Shown here in pieces: positions 7,170-14,631 of a stretch of DNA of 41,637 nucleotides. The notes below the pieces were generated by a model, which saw only the letters and a program-made list of their open reading frames with translations, was not told where the DNA came from and searched no databases. The position numbers were made by a program, and so were the translations under genes. How positions within the stretch are numbered: position 1 is the stretch's first letter; each line of letters begins with the position of its first letter. Origin of the DNA: Bacteroidales bacterium (GTDB taxonomy: Bacteria > Bacteroidota > Bacteroidia > Bacteroidales > UBA932); the NCBI GenBank assembly GCA_017627955.1, contig JAGAFU010000042.1, forward strand, positions 1 through 41,637, written 5' to 3'.

Positions 7170-7667
7170 ATGACAAAGGAAGAGTTCGGGCATATTTGTG
7201 AAAAGTCAAAAGGAGAGTTGATCAGGCTCGCCCGGAGATTCATCAAGGCGACTGGCGGACCGGAGGAGGCGGAAGACATCGTCCAGGAGGCTACGATTGT
7301 CCTCTGGCAGCTGTACGAGAGAAACTATCCGATCCAGAATCCCAAGGCTCTTGCCATAAGAATCACCAAGAACATTTGCGTCTCCCTTTACAGGAAAAGA
7401 AAGCTGGAGACTATTCCGCTTGAAGGGCTTCCGATAATCGGAGACGAAAGGGCGGATGAGAGAGTGGAAAACTCTGACAACCAGATAGTAAAGAAACATC
7501 TATATGGCCACCTGAGCTCTAGTGAGAGAGATTTGATGGCGATGAGAAACGATCAGGACCTCTCTCTCGACGAGATTGCCAAGAAGACGGGAAGAAGCAA
7601 GGCCAGCATTAAAGTCACATTATCAAACGCCCGCAGGAAATTACGGGAGAACATGGGGGAAAAGTGA
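7170..7667 (+). CDS. ECF-type RNA polymerase sigma factor
   Basis: A 165-residue group 4 sigma factor. Region 2 (about residues 15-80) includes EEAEDIVQEATIVLWQ, matching the D-x-x-Q-E core-binding helix, and LAIRITKNICVSLYRKRK, the -10 recognition helix. Region 4 (about 105-160) has SERDLMAMRNDQDLSLDEIAKK and the recognition helix SKASIKVTLSNARRKLRE. Region 3 is absent, as usual for ECF factors. The stop overlaps the start of the next gene (TGATG), which encodes a small single-span membrane protein and is therefore a candidate anti-sigma factor. ECF factors commonly control their own operon; no convincing ECF promoter could be identified in the 94-base upstream region. Confidence 0.93.
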   Translation: MTKEEFGHICEKSKGELIRLARRFIKATGGPEEAEDIVQEATIVLWQLYERNYPIQNPKALAIRITKNICVSLYRKRKLETIPLEGLPIIGDERADERVENSDNQIVKKHLYGHLSSSERDLMAMRNDQDLSLDEIAKKTGRSKASIKVTLSNARRKLRENMGEK

Positions 7668-8053
7668 TGGAACTTGAGGAAAAATACTTGTCCGAATCGG
7701 CCGCGGAAGAGTTCGACCGCATTGTCCGGGAATACGAAAGACCGCTCAAAAGACGGAGAATCTTCCGCTGGGTCAGCGGCATCGCCGCCACGGCAGCCGC
7801 TGTGGTACTTGCCGTGTTCATTTTCCGAACCCCTGCTGAGGAAACACCGTTAAGCGCTGTGACCATCGCCGAGACTATCGGAGAACTCATGAACCTTGAC
7901 GAGGGTAACATCATTTCAATTGAGGCCAAACCTCAAGGATCAAAAGCGATTCTGACCGTCAACATGAAGAATGGCGGCACTAGAACATACATTATGACAA
8001 TGGAAGAGGAAACCGGCGCCACACTCCTCACCCAATTATCTTCAACGAATTAA
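7667..8053 (+). CDS. Single-span membrane protein, candidate anti-sigma factor
   Basis: A 128-residue protein of no family I recognise. About 45 charged residues rich in Glu and Arg (ELEEKYLSESAAEEFDRIVREYERP) precede one transmembrane segment (WVSGIAATAAAVVLAVFIF, about residues 40-60). A periplasmic part of about 70 residues follows. The size, topology and one-base overlap with the sigma gene are those of a membrane anti-sigma factor, but there is no zinc-binding HxxxCxxC motif and no FecR domain. I chose the ATG at 7667 over a GTG one codon earlier because it gives the compact TGATG coupling. The function is inferred from position and topology only. Confidence 0.6.
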   Translation: MELEEKYLSESAAEEFDRIVREYERPLKRRRIFRWVSGIAATAAAVVLAVFIFRTPAEETPLSAVTIAETIGELMNLDEGNIISIEAKPQGSKAILTVNMKNGGTRTYIMTMEEETGATLLTQLSSTN

Positions 8054-8059
8054 AAATCA

Positions 8060-8521
8060 ATGATTATGGTAACAGTTTTTCTTTCAGCTATAATAGCGGC
8101 AAGCCTCACTTTCACCCCGGCTAAGGCACCCTCCGACACCACCAACAGGTACTACATAAATGACGAGCTGGTGGAGAATTTCGATGGTTCACAAATAGTC
8201 GGGCACAAGATCACGGCTTATAAAATCGATGACATCAAAGCCCGGAAGCAAGTCGTGAGGATTCACCGCATTTCCACGGAAATAGTGGAGCCCCGGTATA
8301 TTCTTAACAATATAGGAGTCTCTAAAGCTGTGGCCGACAGCGTGATGCGCTCAGGCAATGTGAGTAGCGTCAAGGTTTTCAAGGGAGTGGAAACCGGCAG
8401 CCTGATCGTTATCAAAACAAAAGACGAGGTCGAAAAGGAGGAAGAATTCATTCGGTCTTTTCAAGCTAAGACCAAAGAATACATAAGAAAAGTAGAAGAG
8501 GGGGCAGGGCGACGGAATTGA
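8060..8521 (+). CDS. Small exported protein, third gene of the sigma operon
   Basis: A 153-residue protein with a hydrophobic N-terminus (VTVFLSAIIAASLTFTPA) consistent with a signal peptide or anchor. The mature part begins YYINDELVENFDGSQI, and later has VSSVKVFKGVETGSLIVIKTK. The latter recalls the short plug-like motif of TonB-dependent receptors and related Bacteroidetes proteins (SVEVLKG...GVIIITTK), but the similarity is weak and judged by eye. The C-terminal 35 residues are highly charged and probably helical. It follows the membrane protein by six bases, so it is likely part of the sensing or output arm of the sigma operon. It converges on the AAA ATPase gene with a five-base gap. 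Confidence 0.55.
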   Translation: MIMVTVFLSAIIAASLTFTPAKAPSDTTNRYYINDELVENFDGSQIVGHKITAYKIDDIKARKQVVRIHRISTEIVEPRYILNNIGVSKAVADSVMRSGNVSSVKVFKGVETGSLIVIKTKDEVEKEEEFIRSFQAKTKEYIRKVEEGAGRRN

Positions 8522-8526
8522 CGGAG

Positions 8527-9594
8527 TCACATGTTTTCCCTTAGGATCCATTCACGGAAAAATGGATCCTCAATCTCATAACGGTCCGAGTATATCACGT
8601 AACCATCTTTTTGCATACGCTTCAAAGCGCTGTAGATAGTGCTCGTCCGGTATTCTCCTGTTTGCAATGGCCTCCCGGAAGACAGTCTCTGAAGAATCCA
8701 TCTGTTGGTCTTTTTAAAATTCATCCATAGTCTTTCATAATCCAGACCATGCGTGGTGACTATATGATCGATAGCCACCTTCACCGGATCGGCAGTGCCG
8801 GGCCGTAAAACTCCGACCTGCCACACATTTGCCGCCAACTGTTGCGAATAATACGGGTGGCACCCTGTGTAATCCAAAATACCATTGGCCAACGCATCGT
8901 AATCTTTTGGATAACACCCGACAAGACGGTCAGAGAGATAACGGTGGAAGTCATCTCGCGGCAATTTTCCAAGACGCATCATCTCACCGAAGTGGTAAAA
9001 TGGTGACTTTTTATTCTCAAAAATGTCCGTCATCATACTTTCCTGACTGCCCAACAGAATGTAGTTTACATGCTTCTGCTCCTGCATAATCGAACGAAGT
9101 TTTTTGTCCAACTTGGGAGCCAGGTCGCAAATTTCTTGGAATTCATCCAATACGACAATGATACGATCCTGACCTGAATGCGCCTGATCAATCAAAGTCA
9201 TGACATCCTCTATGAGAACACCGTCATCAACGCCAGGTTGGAAAGACACATCTATTGACCCGGTTACGGGATTTGTAGAAACAGTAGGTATTATACGGAA
9301 GTGAGTGATTAAGTGGCGGACACGTTCCAGTGGATGCACTTTAAAGAACTCTCGCAACAGTTTCGCGGACATGTCGGAAACCGATGTCGCCTGCTGCAGA
9401 TTTACGGTAATATGCTTCCTGCCAGTCTGCTTTACAGCTTTTGCCACTACGCTGCTCTTGCCGAATCGACGCGGGCTGATAATCACGAGATGGTTCGCAC
9501 TATTGACAAATTCCATAATATAGGCTACTTCTTTCACTCTGTCAGTGAAATACTCTTCCTCTACGATAGTACCGAACTTGAATGGATTTTCCAT
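8527..9594 (-). CDS. AAA family ATPase of the archaeal-ATPase type, with C-terminal winged helix
   Basis: A 355-residue ATP-binding protein of a group common in Bacteroidales. The N-terminus MENPFKFGTIVEEEYFTDR is typical of the group and supports the start at 9594; an ATG further upstream (9633) lies inside the promoter. The Walker A motif is SPRRFGKSS (residues 40-48), Walker B is IIVVLDEF near residue 155, and a sensor-like LLGSQESM follows. The last 70 residues (RWILQRLSSGRPLQTGEYRT...) look like a winged helix domain. Members are thought to be STAND-like or MoxR-distant ATPases of unknown role; some travel with mobile DNA. It has its own promoter and no obvious functional partner nearby. 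Confidence 0.8.
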   Translation of the reverse strand: MENPFKFGTIVEEEYFTDRVKEVAYIMEFVNSANHLVIISPRRFGKSSVVAKAVKQTGRKHITVNLQQATSVSDMSAKLLREFFKVHPLERVRHLITHFRIIPTVSTNPVTGSIDVSFQPGVDDGVLIEDVMTLIDQAHSGQDRIIVVLDEFQEICDLAPKLDKKLRSIMQEQKHVNYILLGSQESMMTDIFENKKSPFYHFGEMMRLGKLPRDDFHRYLSDRLVGCYPKDYDALANGILDYTGCHPYYSQQLAANVWQVGVLRPGTADPVKVAIDHIVTTHGLDYERLWMNFKKTNRWILQRLSSGRPLQTGEYRTSTIYSALKRMQKDGYVIYSDRYEIEDPFFREWILRENM

Positions 9595-9630
9595 ATTACG
9601 AATATTTTCGTTACAACTTTTTTCGTAATG

Positions 9631-9660
9631 CAAATATACGAATTTTTCTTACTCCTCAAC
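9631..9660 (-). promoter_or_regulatory. Promoter of the AAA ATPase gene
   Basis: On the minus strand GTTG (9660-9657), 18 bases, then TATATTTG (9638-9631). The -7 box is perfect and the -33 box has one mismatch. The expected start near 9626 leaves a leader of about 30 bases to the ATG at 9594. Confidence 0.65.
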
Positions 9661-9732
9661 TCAATTTCAGGCAATTTACAAGGTCACAAGGAAAAAGAAA
9701 AGTAGACGCGGGTTCTTCTCATATTCGACACT

Positions 9733-11385
9733 TTAATTATCAAGGCAACGGAGGAAAAAGTCTTTTAGTTCGGAGGAAGAATTGGATATTCTGCCCTTAA
9801 GTCTCCAGACGCGGTTATAGATCACGCTTTTCTCTTTCTCCATAAGGGCGGAGATGGTGGTGCTGGAAAAACCGGCCGCCGTGAAAGCATAGAGCTGGAA
9901 ATCCTCTTCCTTCCACGAAGGGAAGTCCGAGCGGAGCTTTGTCATGACCCCTCCCATGCGCCTGTCCAGCATATCTTCCAGGTTCTTCCGAACCTTCTTG
10001 TCACTTCGAAGGCCTTCCACGATGGATTTAACTTCCTTAAGAATCCTGGGCTGAAGGTTTCCGGTGCCCTCGTAGATGTAGTACTGCTCGCAAAGCCGCT
10101 CCAAAGCCTCGAATCCCGGTCCATCCGTGGGGTGGGATTGGGATGGCCGATCAGGTCGGCCATGACCAGAAATACTGTCATCCTGAGCGGAGCGAAGGAT
10201 CTCCTCCGCCTTCCCCAGACGGCCCTTCAGATCCTCCGCGATCGACATGTACCTATCCCGCTCGGCAATCTCCTCAGCCAGAAGCCTTTCCTGCTTCGAA
10301 CGATAGAAAAAGTACACCCCGAGAAGCGCCCCGGCGGCCAAAAGAGCCGTCAGCGCCAACAACAATAGCCGGAGTCTCGCGGCCCGGAGTTTCTCCGCCT
10401 GGATGTCCGCCTGACCTTGAATATACTCCCGTTGGCTAGCCGAGACGGCCTCCTGAAGCGACGAGGCTTGAGACTTGTTGCCATATTCAGTGACCCTCTC
10501 AAGGGCATTGAGAGCTTTGACGGCATCCCCCGAGCGGGAAGCGATCTGATACTCCCGGAAGTCCGCATCGGCCGCATCCTCGTCACTCTCGACCGAAGCC
10601 TTGGCATCTGAAAGCCACCTGAGCGCCTCTTTCTGGTTTCCAGCAAGGGAATATGAATAGGCCAATATTCCTTTATCTTCAGGAGTCAGGGGATAATGGA
10701 GCTCATTCGCCGCCCGGCCGAGCATGTCGATCGCAAGCGACGGGTCCGGATCATCCTTACTGACCGCAAGGGCCGCGTAAGACTCAAGACATCTTGCCTC
10801 CAAAAGCGTGTCCCTGGACTCATGAGAATCATATAGGACGCTCTTGAATATATCCTCCGCGGCTTCAGCATTTCCCGCCGCGGCATGAGCCCTTCCAATC
10901 TCAAGAAGAGACCTCTGGCTCTCACCCTCCTCGCCAGCGGCTTTGAATGCTTCCGAAGCCCTGGCAAGATAGAGTATCTCATCGGCGGAATTACCTGACA
11001 CTCCGTTCGTTCTGGCCATATCGCGGCAGATGAGTCCTTCGCGGAGAGTGTCACCCGTTTTCTCGGCATATTCCAGAGCCCTGGTGTAAGAAACAATGGC
11101 GGCGGAATAACTCCGCTCGTTGAACTGCGCCCTGCCAAGGCAATACATCGCCCTGGTTTTCTGCCCATCGTCTCCCCTTCTGACAAACCAGTCGGCCACC
11201 TTGGCGACGTCCGCGGAACTGACGGTGTTGACATAGCCCATTTCATCCTCCATCTTGTCCAGCAGGGCTTCCATCTGGGCATCCAGCCCGGTCGAGCAAC
11301 CCGTCAACACAAGGAAGGACAAAAACAACAGCAACGCTACTAACGCCGTGTTTTGTAACCTATTAACCGCTAAGCATTTAAGCAT
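9733..11385 (-). CDS. Lipoprotein-type TPR regulator with transmembrane segment and C-terminal HTH
   Basis: A 550-residue protein that seems to join an outside sensor to a DNA-binding domain. The N-terminus ends in the lipobox LTGC (about residue 30). Five or more TPR-like helical pairs cover residues 60-310 (for example AMYCLGRAQFNERSYSAAIVSYTRALEYA, written here in parts: AMYCLGRAQFNERSY and SAAIVSYTRALEYA). A transmembrane helix (LLLLALTALLAAGALLGVYFF) is near 335-357, then a charged coiled coil. The C-terminal 80 residues (SWKEEDFQLYAFTAAGFSS, TISALMEKEKSVIYNRVWRLK) resemble a LuxR or sigma-region-4 helix-turn-helix. Two adjacent palindromes are translated at residues about 396-415. It follows the ThiL-like gene by 45 bases, with GGAAGG before the ATG. 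Confidence 0.78.
   Translation of the reverse strand: MLKCLAVNRLQNTALVALLLFLSFLVLTGCSTGLDAQMEALLDKMEDEMGYVNTVSSADVAKVADWFVRRGDDGQKTRAMYCLGRAQFNERSYSAAIVSYTRALEYAEKTGDTLREGLICRDMARTNGVSGNSADEILYLARASEAFKAAGEEGESQRSLLEIGRAHAAAGNAEAAEDIFKSVLYDSHESRDTLLEARCLESYAALAVSKDDPDPSLAIDMLGRAANELHYPLTPEDKGILAYSYSLAGNQKEALRWLSDAKASVESDEDAADADFREYQIASRSGDAVKALNALERVTEYGNKSQASSLQEAVSASQREYIQGQADIQAEKLRAARLRLLLLALTALLAAGALLGVYFFYRSKQERLLAEEIAERDRYMSIAEDLKGRLGKAEEILRSAQDDSISGHGRPDRPSQSHPTDGPGFEALERLCEQYYIYEGTGNLQPRILKEVKSIVEGLRSDKKVRKNLEDMLDRRMGGVMTKLRSDFPSWKEEDFQLYAFTAAGFSSTTISALMEKEKSVIYNRVWRLKGRISNSSSELKDFFLRCLDN
10143..10163. repeat. Perfect 8-bp palindrome inside the TPR regulator gene
   Basis: ATGGCCGA (10143-10150), loop TCAGG, TCGGCCAT (10156-10163). 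It is not of the CTGAG/CGAAG type, but lies 16 bases from such an element and inside the same poorly conserved, Ser/Pro-rich protein linker (SGHGRPDRPSQSHP). Confidence 0.65.
10180..10200. repeat. In-frame palindromic element, CTGAG/CGAAG type (TPR regulator)
   Basis: CCTGAGCGGAGCGAAGG flanked by AT/AT, differing from the 6470 copy by one base in the loop. It is translated from the opposite strand as EILRSAQDD. The U32 protein contains EILRSAQND from its own copy at 21975. Confidence 0.8.
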
Positions 11386-11430
11386 ATTCCTTCCTTCGTT
11401 TTTAGGACTTGGCTTCCCCGTTTTTCCTTG

Positions 11431-12462
11431 TTAATCAACGACTTCCAAATCACGGCTTCCGCTCCAGCCCTGGGCTTTGACCGGGAGCTCCACTCCGTCG
11501 GGGGTGACAAGGACAGCGCCGACCTCAGGCTGGGCCAGATGGCCGATGATGTCAAAGGTCTGGAAATCCCTGCGGAACTTCTCTAACGAAAGGATCGGGA
11601 TAGTGAAGAGAAGCCTGTAATCATCACCCCCGTTCATCGCCGCTGAGACCGGGTCGATGTCCATCTCTTTTCCGAAAGCGAAACTGTTGCCTTCGAAAGG
11701 AATTTTGTCAGCATAGACCTTCACCCCGAGACCGGAATCCCTCACAAGCCTCTTCAAAGAATCCGACAGACCGCGGGAAACCAGGTAGCCATGGGATGGA
11801 TATATTCCGGAATCCTCCAGACGGGAAACCACTCCCGCCGGGATCTCCGGCTTCAGATAGCTCCCTATCAGCATCTTGTATTTTTCAAGATCTGGCTGAG
11901 CGGAATCATCCTTCGTTTTGTCAAAGTTTCTTTTCTCTCGCTCGAGAATCTGCTGGCCGAGATAAGCGGCGCCAAGACTCCCGGACACACAGACCAGATC
12001 CTTGCTCCTGGCCTTGACCGTACGCCCCTTCGTCAATTTCGCCTTCTCACCGGCGGCTGACACACTGATAGTCAACCCATTGGGCGAAGGGAGCAAATCA
12101 AGGTCAACAGCCTTGAAACCATGTTCTTTCGCCGCGGCCATCGCTCCGGACCACAGGTCCTTGATGTGGCTGAAATCCAATTTGGCGGAAATCCCGAGCC
12201 TCAAGGCCAGGGTCCTGGGGTGGGCCATGGACGCGTAAATCTCCCCAGCCACCGCACAGACACATTTATACCCCAGGTGCTTGAGCGGGAAATATGTGAG
12301 GTCAAAGTCTATTCCTTCCACAAAGAGTCCCGCCGCGCTGACAACCGTGTTGCCTGCGGCTGGCTCAAATGAAGGATTCTCCGCTTTCCCGAAGCCGGTA
12401 CCCTCGAACAAAAGGGCCAGCGCTTCCTCTTTACCGTATTCCTTGAAAGATTCTTCAGACAT
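11431..12462 (-). CDS. ThiL-like protein (AIR synthase-related fold) lacking the metal-binding aspartates
   Basis: A 343-residue homologue of thiamine-monophosphate kinase. The overall framework is that of Bacteroidetes ThiL: FVEGIDFDLTYFPLKHLGYK near residue 48, DLVCVSGSLGAAYLGQQILEREK near 153 and NGGDDYRLLFT near 285. Every acidic motif that binds Mg2+ and ATP in ThiL is altered, however. The GVGDDAA segment reads AAGNTVVSAAG; the TTDLLVEG Asp is replaced (SAAGLFVEG); SDIYAMG reads AGEIYASMA; GGDTT reads AVDLDLL; and DISDGL reads LVSRGL. Thiamine-diphosphate synthesis from TMP is therefore unlikely; a pseudoenzyme with a binding or structural role is the better reading. The frame is intact, so it is not a decaying pseudogene. 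It is first in a two-gene unit with the TPR regulator and divergent from the EEP hydrolase. Confidence 0.78.
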   Translation of the reverse strand: MSEESFKEYGKEEALALLFEGTGFGKAENPSFEPAAGNTVVSAAGLFVEGIDFDLTYFPLKHLGYKCVCAVAGEIYASMAHPRTLALRLGISAKLDFSHIKDLWSGAMAAAKEHGFKAVDLDLLPSPNGLTISVSAAGEKAKLTKGRTVKARSKDLVCVSGSLGAAYLGQQILEREKRNFDKTKDDSAQPDLEKYKMLIGSYLKPEIPAGVVSRLEDSGIYPSHGYLVSRGLSDSLKRLVRDSGLGVKVYADKIPFEGNSFAFGKEMDIDPVSAAMNGGDDYRLLFTIPILSLEKFRRDFQTFDIIGHLAQPEVGAVLVTPDGVELPVKAQGWSGSRDLEVVD

Positions 12463-12490
12463 CGAGATTGTTTTTTGTGGATAATCATCA

Positions 12491-12498
12491 CAAAATTA
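12491..12498 (-). promoter_or_regulatory. -7 box of the ThiL-like gene
   Basis: TAATTTTG on the minus strand is a perfect TAnnTTTG match, 28 bases before the ATG at 12462. No good TTTG lies at the expected distance upstream. Confidence 0.5.
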
Positions 12499-12509
12499 GC
12501 ACAAATTGT

Positions 12510-12517
12510 TAAATTTG
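12510..12517 (+). promoter_or_regulatory. -7 box of the EEP hydrolase gene
   Basis: TAAATTTG matches TAnnTTTG and lies 24 bases before the ATG at 12542. No clear -33 TTTG is seen. It faces the ThiL-like -7 box only 11 bases away, so the two promoters overlap. Confidence 0.5.
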
Positions 12518-12541
12518 TGGTAATTGATAACACCACCTGTC

Positions 12542-13384
12542 ATGAAAAGATTTTTCCTTGTCGCGATGGCAGCACTTATGATACTGCCACTGAGCGTGTC
12601 CGCCAAGAAAAAGACAGCGGACGTAAAAGTCATATCCTACAACATCCGCCTCGGAGTCGCCAAGGACGGAACGAACTCCTGGGAATACAGGTATCCAGCC
12701 TCGGCCATGATGATCAACGATCAGAAACCTGACATCTTCGGACTCCAGGAAGCTTATGATTTCCAGGTGAAATACCTTGAGGAATATTGCGAGAACTACA
12801 AGAGCGTCGGTGTCGGCCGCGAGGACGGCAAGCACGAGGGTGAGCACATGTCGATCTTCTACAACACGAAGACAACCAAGCTCCTCAAGTGGGGAACCTT
12901 CTGGTTATCAGAGACTCCCGAGAAGCCTTCAATGGGTTGGGACGCCGCTTGCTTCCGCACCGCGACCTGGGCTCTCCTGAAGGACAAGGCCAGCGGCAAG
13001 AAGTATTACTATGTCAACACCCATCTGGACCATGTCGGCTGGCAGGCCCGCAAGAACGGAATGAAGCTTATCGTGGACAGGATCGACAACATAAACCCAA
13101 AGGGACTGCCGATGATCGTTACCGGAGACTTCAACATGAAGATTGACCGCCCTGAGTTCGATGACATGAAGAAGATGATGAGCAATGCCCGCGAGGTCGC
13201 CGTCAAGACTGACCACCACGCCACATTCAACGGCTGGGGCAAAGCCGGTCCCGATTCCATAATCGACTACATCTGGTTCAAGGGTTTCAGCTCATGCCCG
13301 GTGTACGAGACGATCACCAAGCCGTACATGGAGCGTAACTTCATCTCCGACCACTTCCCGATCACGGCCACACTGGTCTTCTGA
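12542..13384 (+). CDS. Exported endonuclease/exonuclease/phosphatase (EEP) family protein
   Basis: A 280-residue protein with a signal peptide (FFLVAMAALMILPLSVSA) and one EEP domain, the fold of DNase I, exonuclease III and inositol phosphatases. Visible motifs in order: VISYNIRLG near residue 30, the metal-binding Glu in LQEAYD near 68, NTHLDHVG near 158, GDFNM near 194 and SDHFPI near the end. Exported Bacteroidetes members of this set hydrolyse phosphodiester or phosphomonoester bonds on sugars, lipids or nucleic acids; the substrate cannot be told here. The start at 12542 is preferred over one six codons upstream, which lies inside the leader and breaks the signal peptide. Its stop overlaps the next ATG (TGATG). 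Confidence 0.88.
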   Translation: MKRFFLVAMAALMILPLSVSAKKKTADVKVISYNIRLGVAKDGTNSWEYRYPASAMMINDQKPDIFGLQEAYDFQVKYLEEYCENYKSVGVGREDGKHEGEHMSIFYNTKTTKLLKWGTFWLSETPEKPSMGWDAACFRTATWALLKDKASGKKYYYVNTHLDHVGWQARKNGMKLIVDRIDNINPKGLPMIVTGDFNMKIDRPEFDDMKKMMSNAREVAVKTDHHATFNGWGKAGPDSIIDYIWFKGFSSCPVYETITKPYMERNFISDHFPITATLVF

Positions 13385-14631
13385 TGAGAAAGTTATCTTT
13401 AATATGGGCCGCTTTTTTAGCGGCCTTTTTCGCCTCCGCCCAGACATCCCTTCGTCAAGTGACTCCCGGAGAATGTGGGATGGATGAGACAAGACTGGAG
13501 CGTCTGGACAGTGTCATCGACAGTGCGATTTCGGACGGGACCATCCCCGGCGCTGTTGTGTCCGTTGTTAGGGGGGATAAAATCGCTTACTTGAAAGCCT
13601 ACAGCAACAAGTCTCTGGTACCTGAGGTTGAGCCGATGAGTGTGGAGACGGTTTTTGATCTCGCCTCCCTCAGCAAATGCGTCGGGACGACACTTTCTTT
13701 CTTGCAACTTATTGAGAATGGGTTCGTCAGGTTGACGGACAAAGTCAACATGTATATTCCCGGATTCAAACCTTGGGTAGATCCAGACAGCGAGGAAACA
13801 GTCGACATCATCATTCGGGACTTGCTGACCCATTCCTCAGGTCTGGACGCTTATGCCAATGTGGATGACTACGTGGCTGAATTCGGGGAACGCTCCCCGG
13901 AAGAGTTCGAGACTTATATCGCTACCCGTGCCGGACGGAACTTCCGCCCCGGAACCCAGTGCCTCTACAGTTGCCTTAATTTCGTGACCCTCCAAAGGAT
14001 CCTCGAGAGGGTAACCGGCGAAAGGCTTTGCGACTACGCCCAGGAGCACATATTCAATCCCCTGGGGCTTAAGCACACCGGCTATCTGCCTTATCCGGGT
14101 AAACGGTCGGCAGTCAGGACCATCCCCGCCTTGACGGAATTATGCGCTCCGACTGAGGTGCAAGCGGACGGAAAACCACTTGTCGGCATCGTGCATGACC
14201 CCATCGCCCGAAGAATCATGGGCGGTAACTCCGGCAACGCCGGCGTGTTCTCAAACGCCGAGGATCTGTCGGTAATATGCGCCGCGATCATGAACGGCGG
14301 AGCCCTCCCCGGAGCAGCTCCAGAAGCCCGTATCCTGGGTCCCCTGACAGTCGATCTGATGTGCAAGGTCCCTGTCCAGAACGACCCGGCTGTCGGCCGG
14401 GCCCTCGGCTGGGACAAGGACGGATGGAACCCCGGTACCAGGGGCGACATATTCGACCCCGAGACCAGCATCTGGCACACCGGCTACACCGGGACATCAA
14501 TCGTGATCGACATGAAGACCAAGACGGCCCTTATCATTCTGACCAACAGGGTCCACCCCGAAGACAAAGGCAGCCTGGCACGCTTCCGCGCCCAGGCCGC
14601 CAACATCGTCGCCGGAGCAATCGTCAGATAA
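13384..14631 (+). CDS. Exported serine hydrolase of the beta-lactamase/DD-peptidase family
   Basis: A 415-residue protein with a signal peptide (LIWAAFLAAFFASAQ) and a class C beta-lactamase-like domain. The nucleophile motif S-x-x-K is Ser95-Leu-Ser-Lys98 (LASLSKCVG). The Tyr motif appears as YSCLNF near residue 197 and the KTG-type motif as HTGYTGTS near 367. The Lys-to-His change in the last motif is common in esterase and aminopeptidase branches of this family, so the protein is more likely an esterase or peptidoglycan or D-amino acid hydrolase than an antibiotic-resistance enzyme. It is coupled to the EEP gene by a one-base overlap, and its 3' end overlaps the convergent hemW gene by eight bases. 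Confidence 0.88.
   Translation: MRKLSLIWAAFLAAFFASAQTSLRQVTPGECGMDETRLERLDSVIDSAISDGTIPGAVVSVVRGDKIAYLKAYSNKSLVPEVEPMSVETVFDLASLSKCVGTTLSFLQLIENGFVRLTDKVNMYIPGFKPWVDPDSEETVDIIIRDLLTHSSGLDAYANVDDYVAEFGERSPEEFETYIATRAGRNFRPGTQCLYSCLNFVTLQRILERVTGERLCDYAQEHIFNPLGLKHTGYLPYPGKRSAVRTIPALTELCAPTEVQADGKPLVGIVHDPIARRIMGGNSGNAGVFSNAEDLSVICAAIMNGGALPGAAPEARILGPLTVDLMCKVPVQNDPAVGRALGWDKDGWNPGTRGDIFDPETSIWHTGYTGTSIVIDMKTKTALIILTNRVHPEDKGSLARFRAQAANIVAGAIVR

Noticed and set aside
11431-12462. The ThiL-like gene as a decaying pseudogene
   Set aside because: The frame is full length with no stop or frameshift, and non-catalytic conserved segments are well kept, which argues for selection on another role.
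13384-14631. The serine hydrolase as an antibiotic-resistance beta-lactamase
   Set aside because: The KTG motif is HTG and the context is hydrolytic housekeeping; the esterase or peptidase branch of the family fits better.
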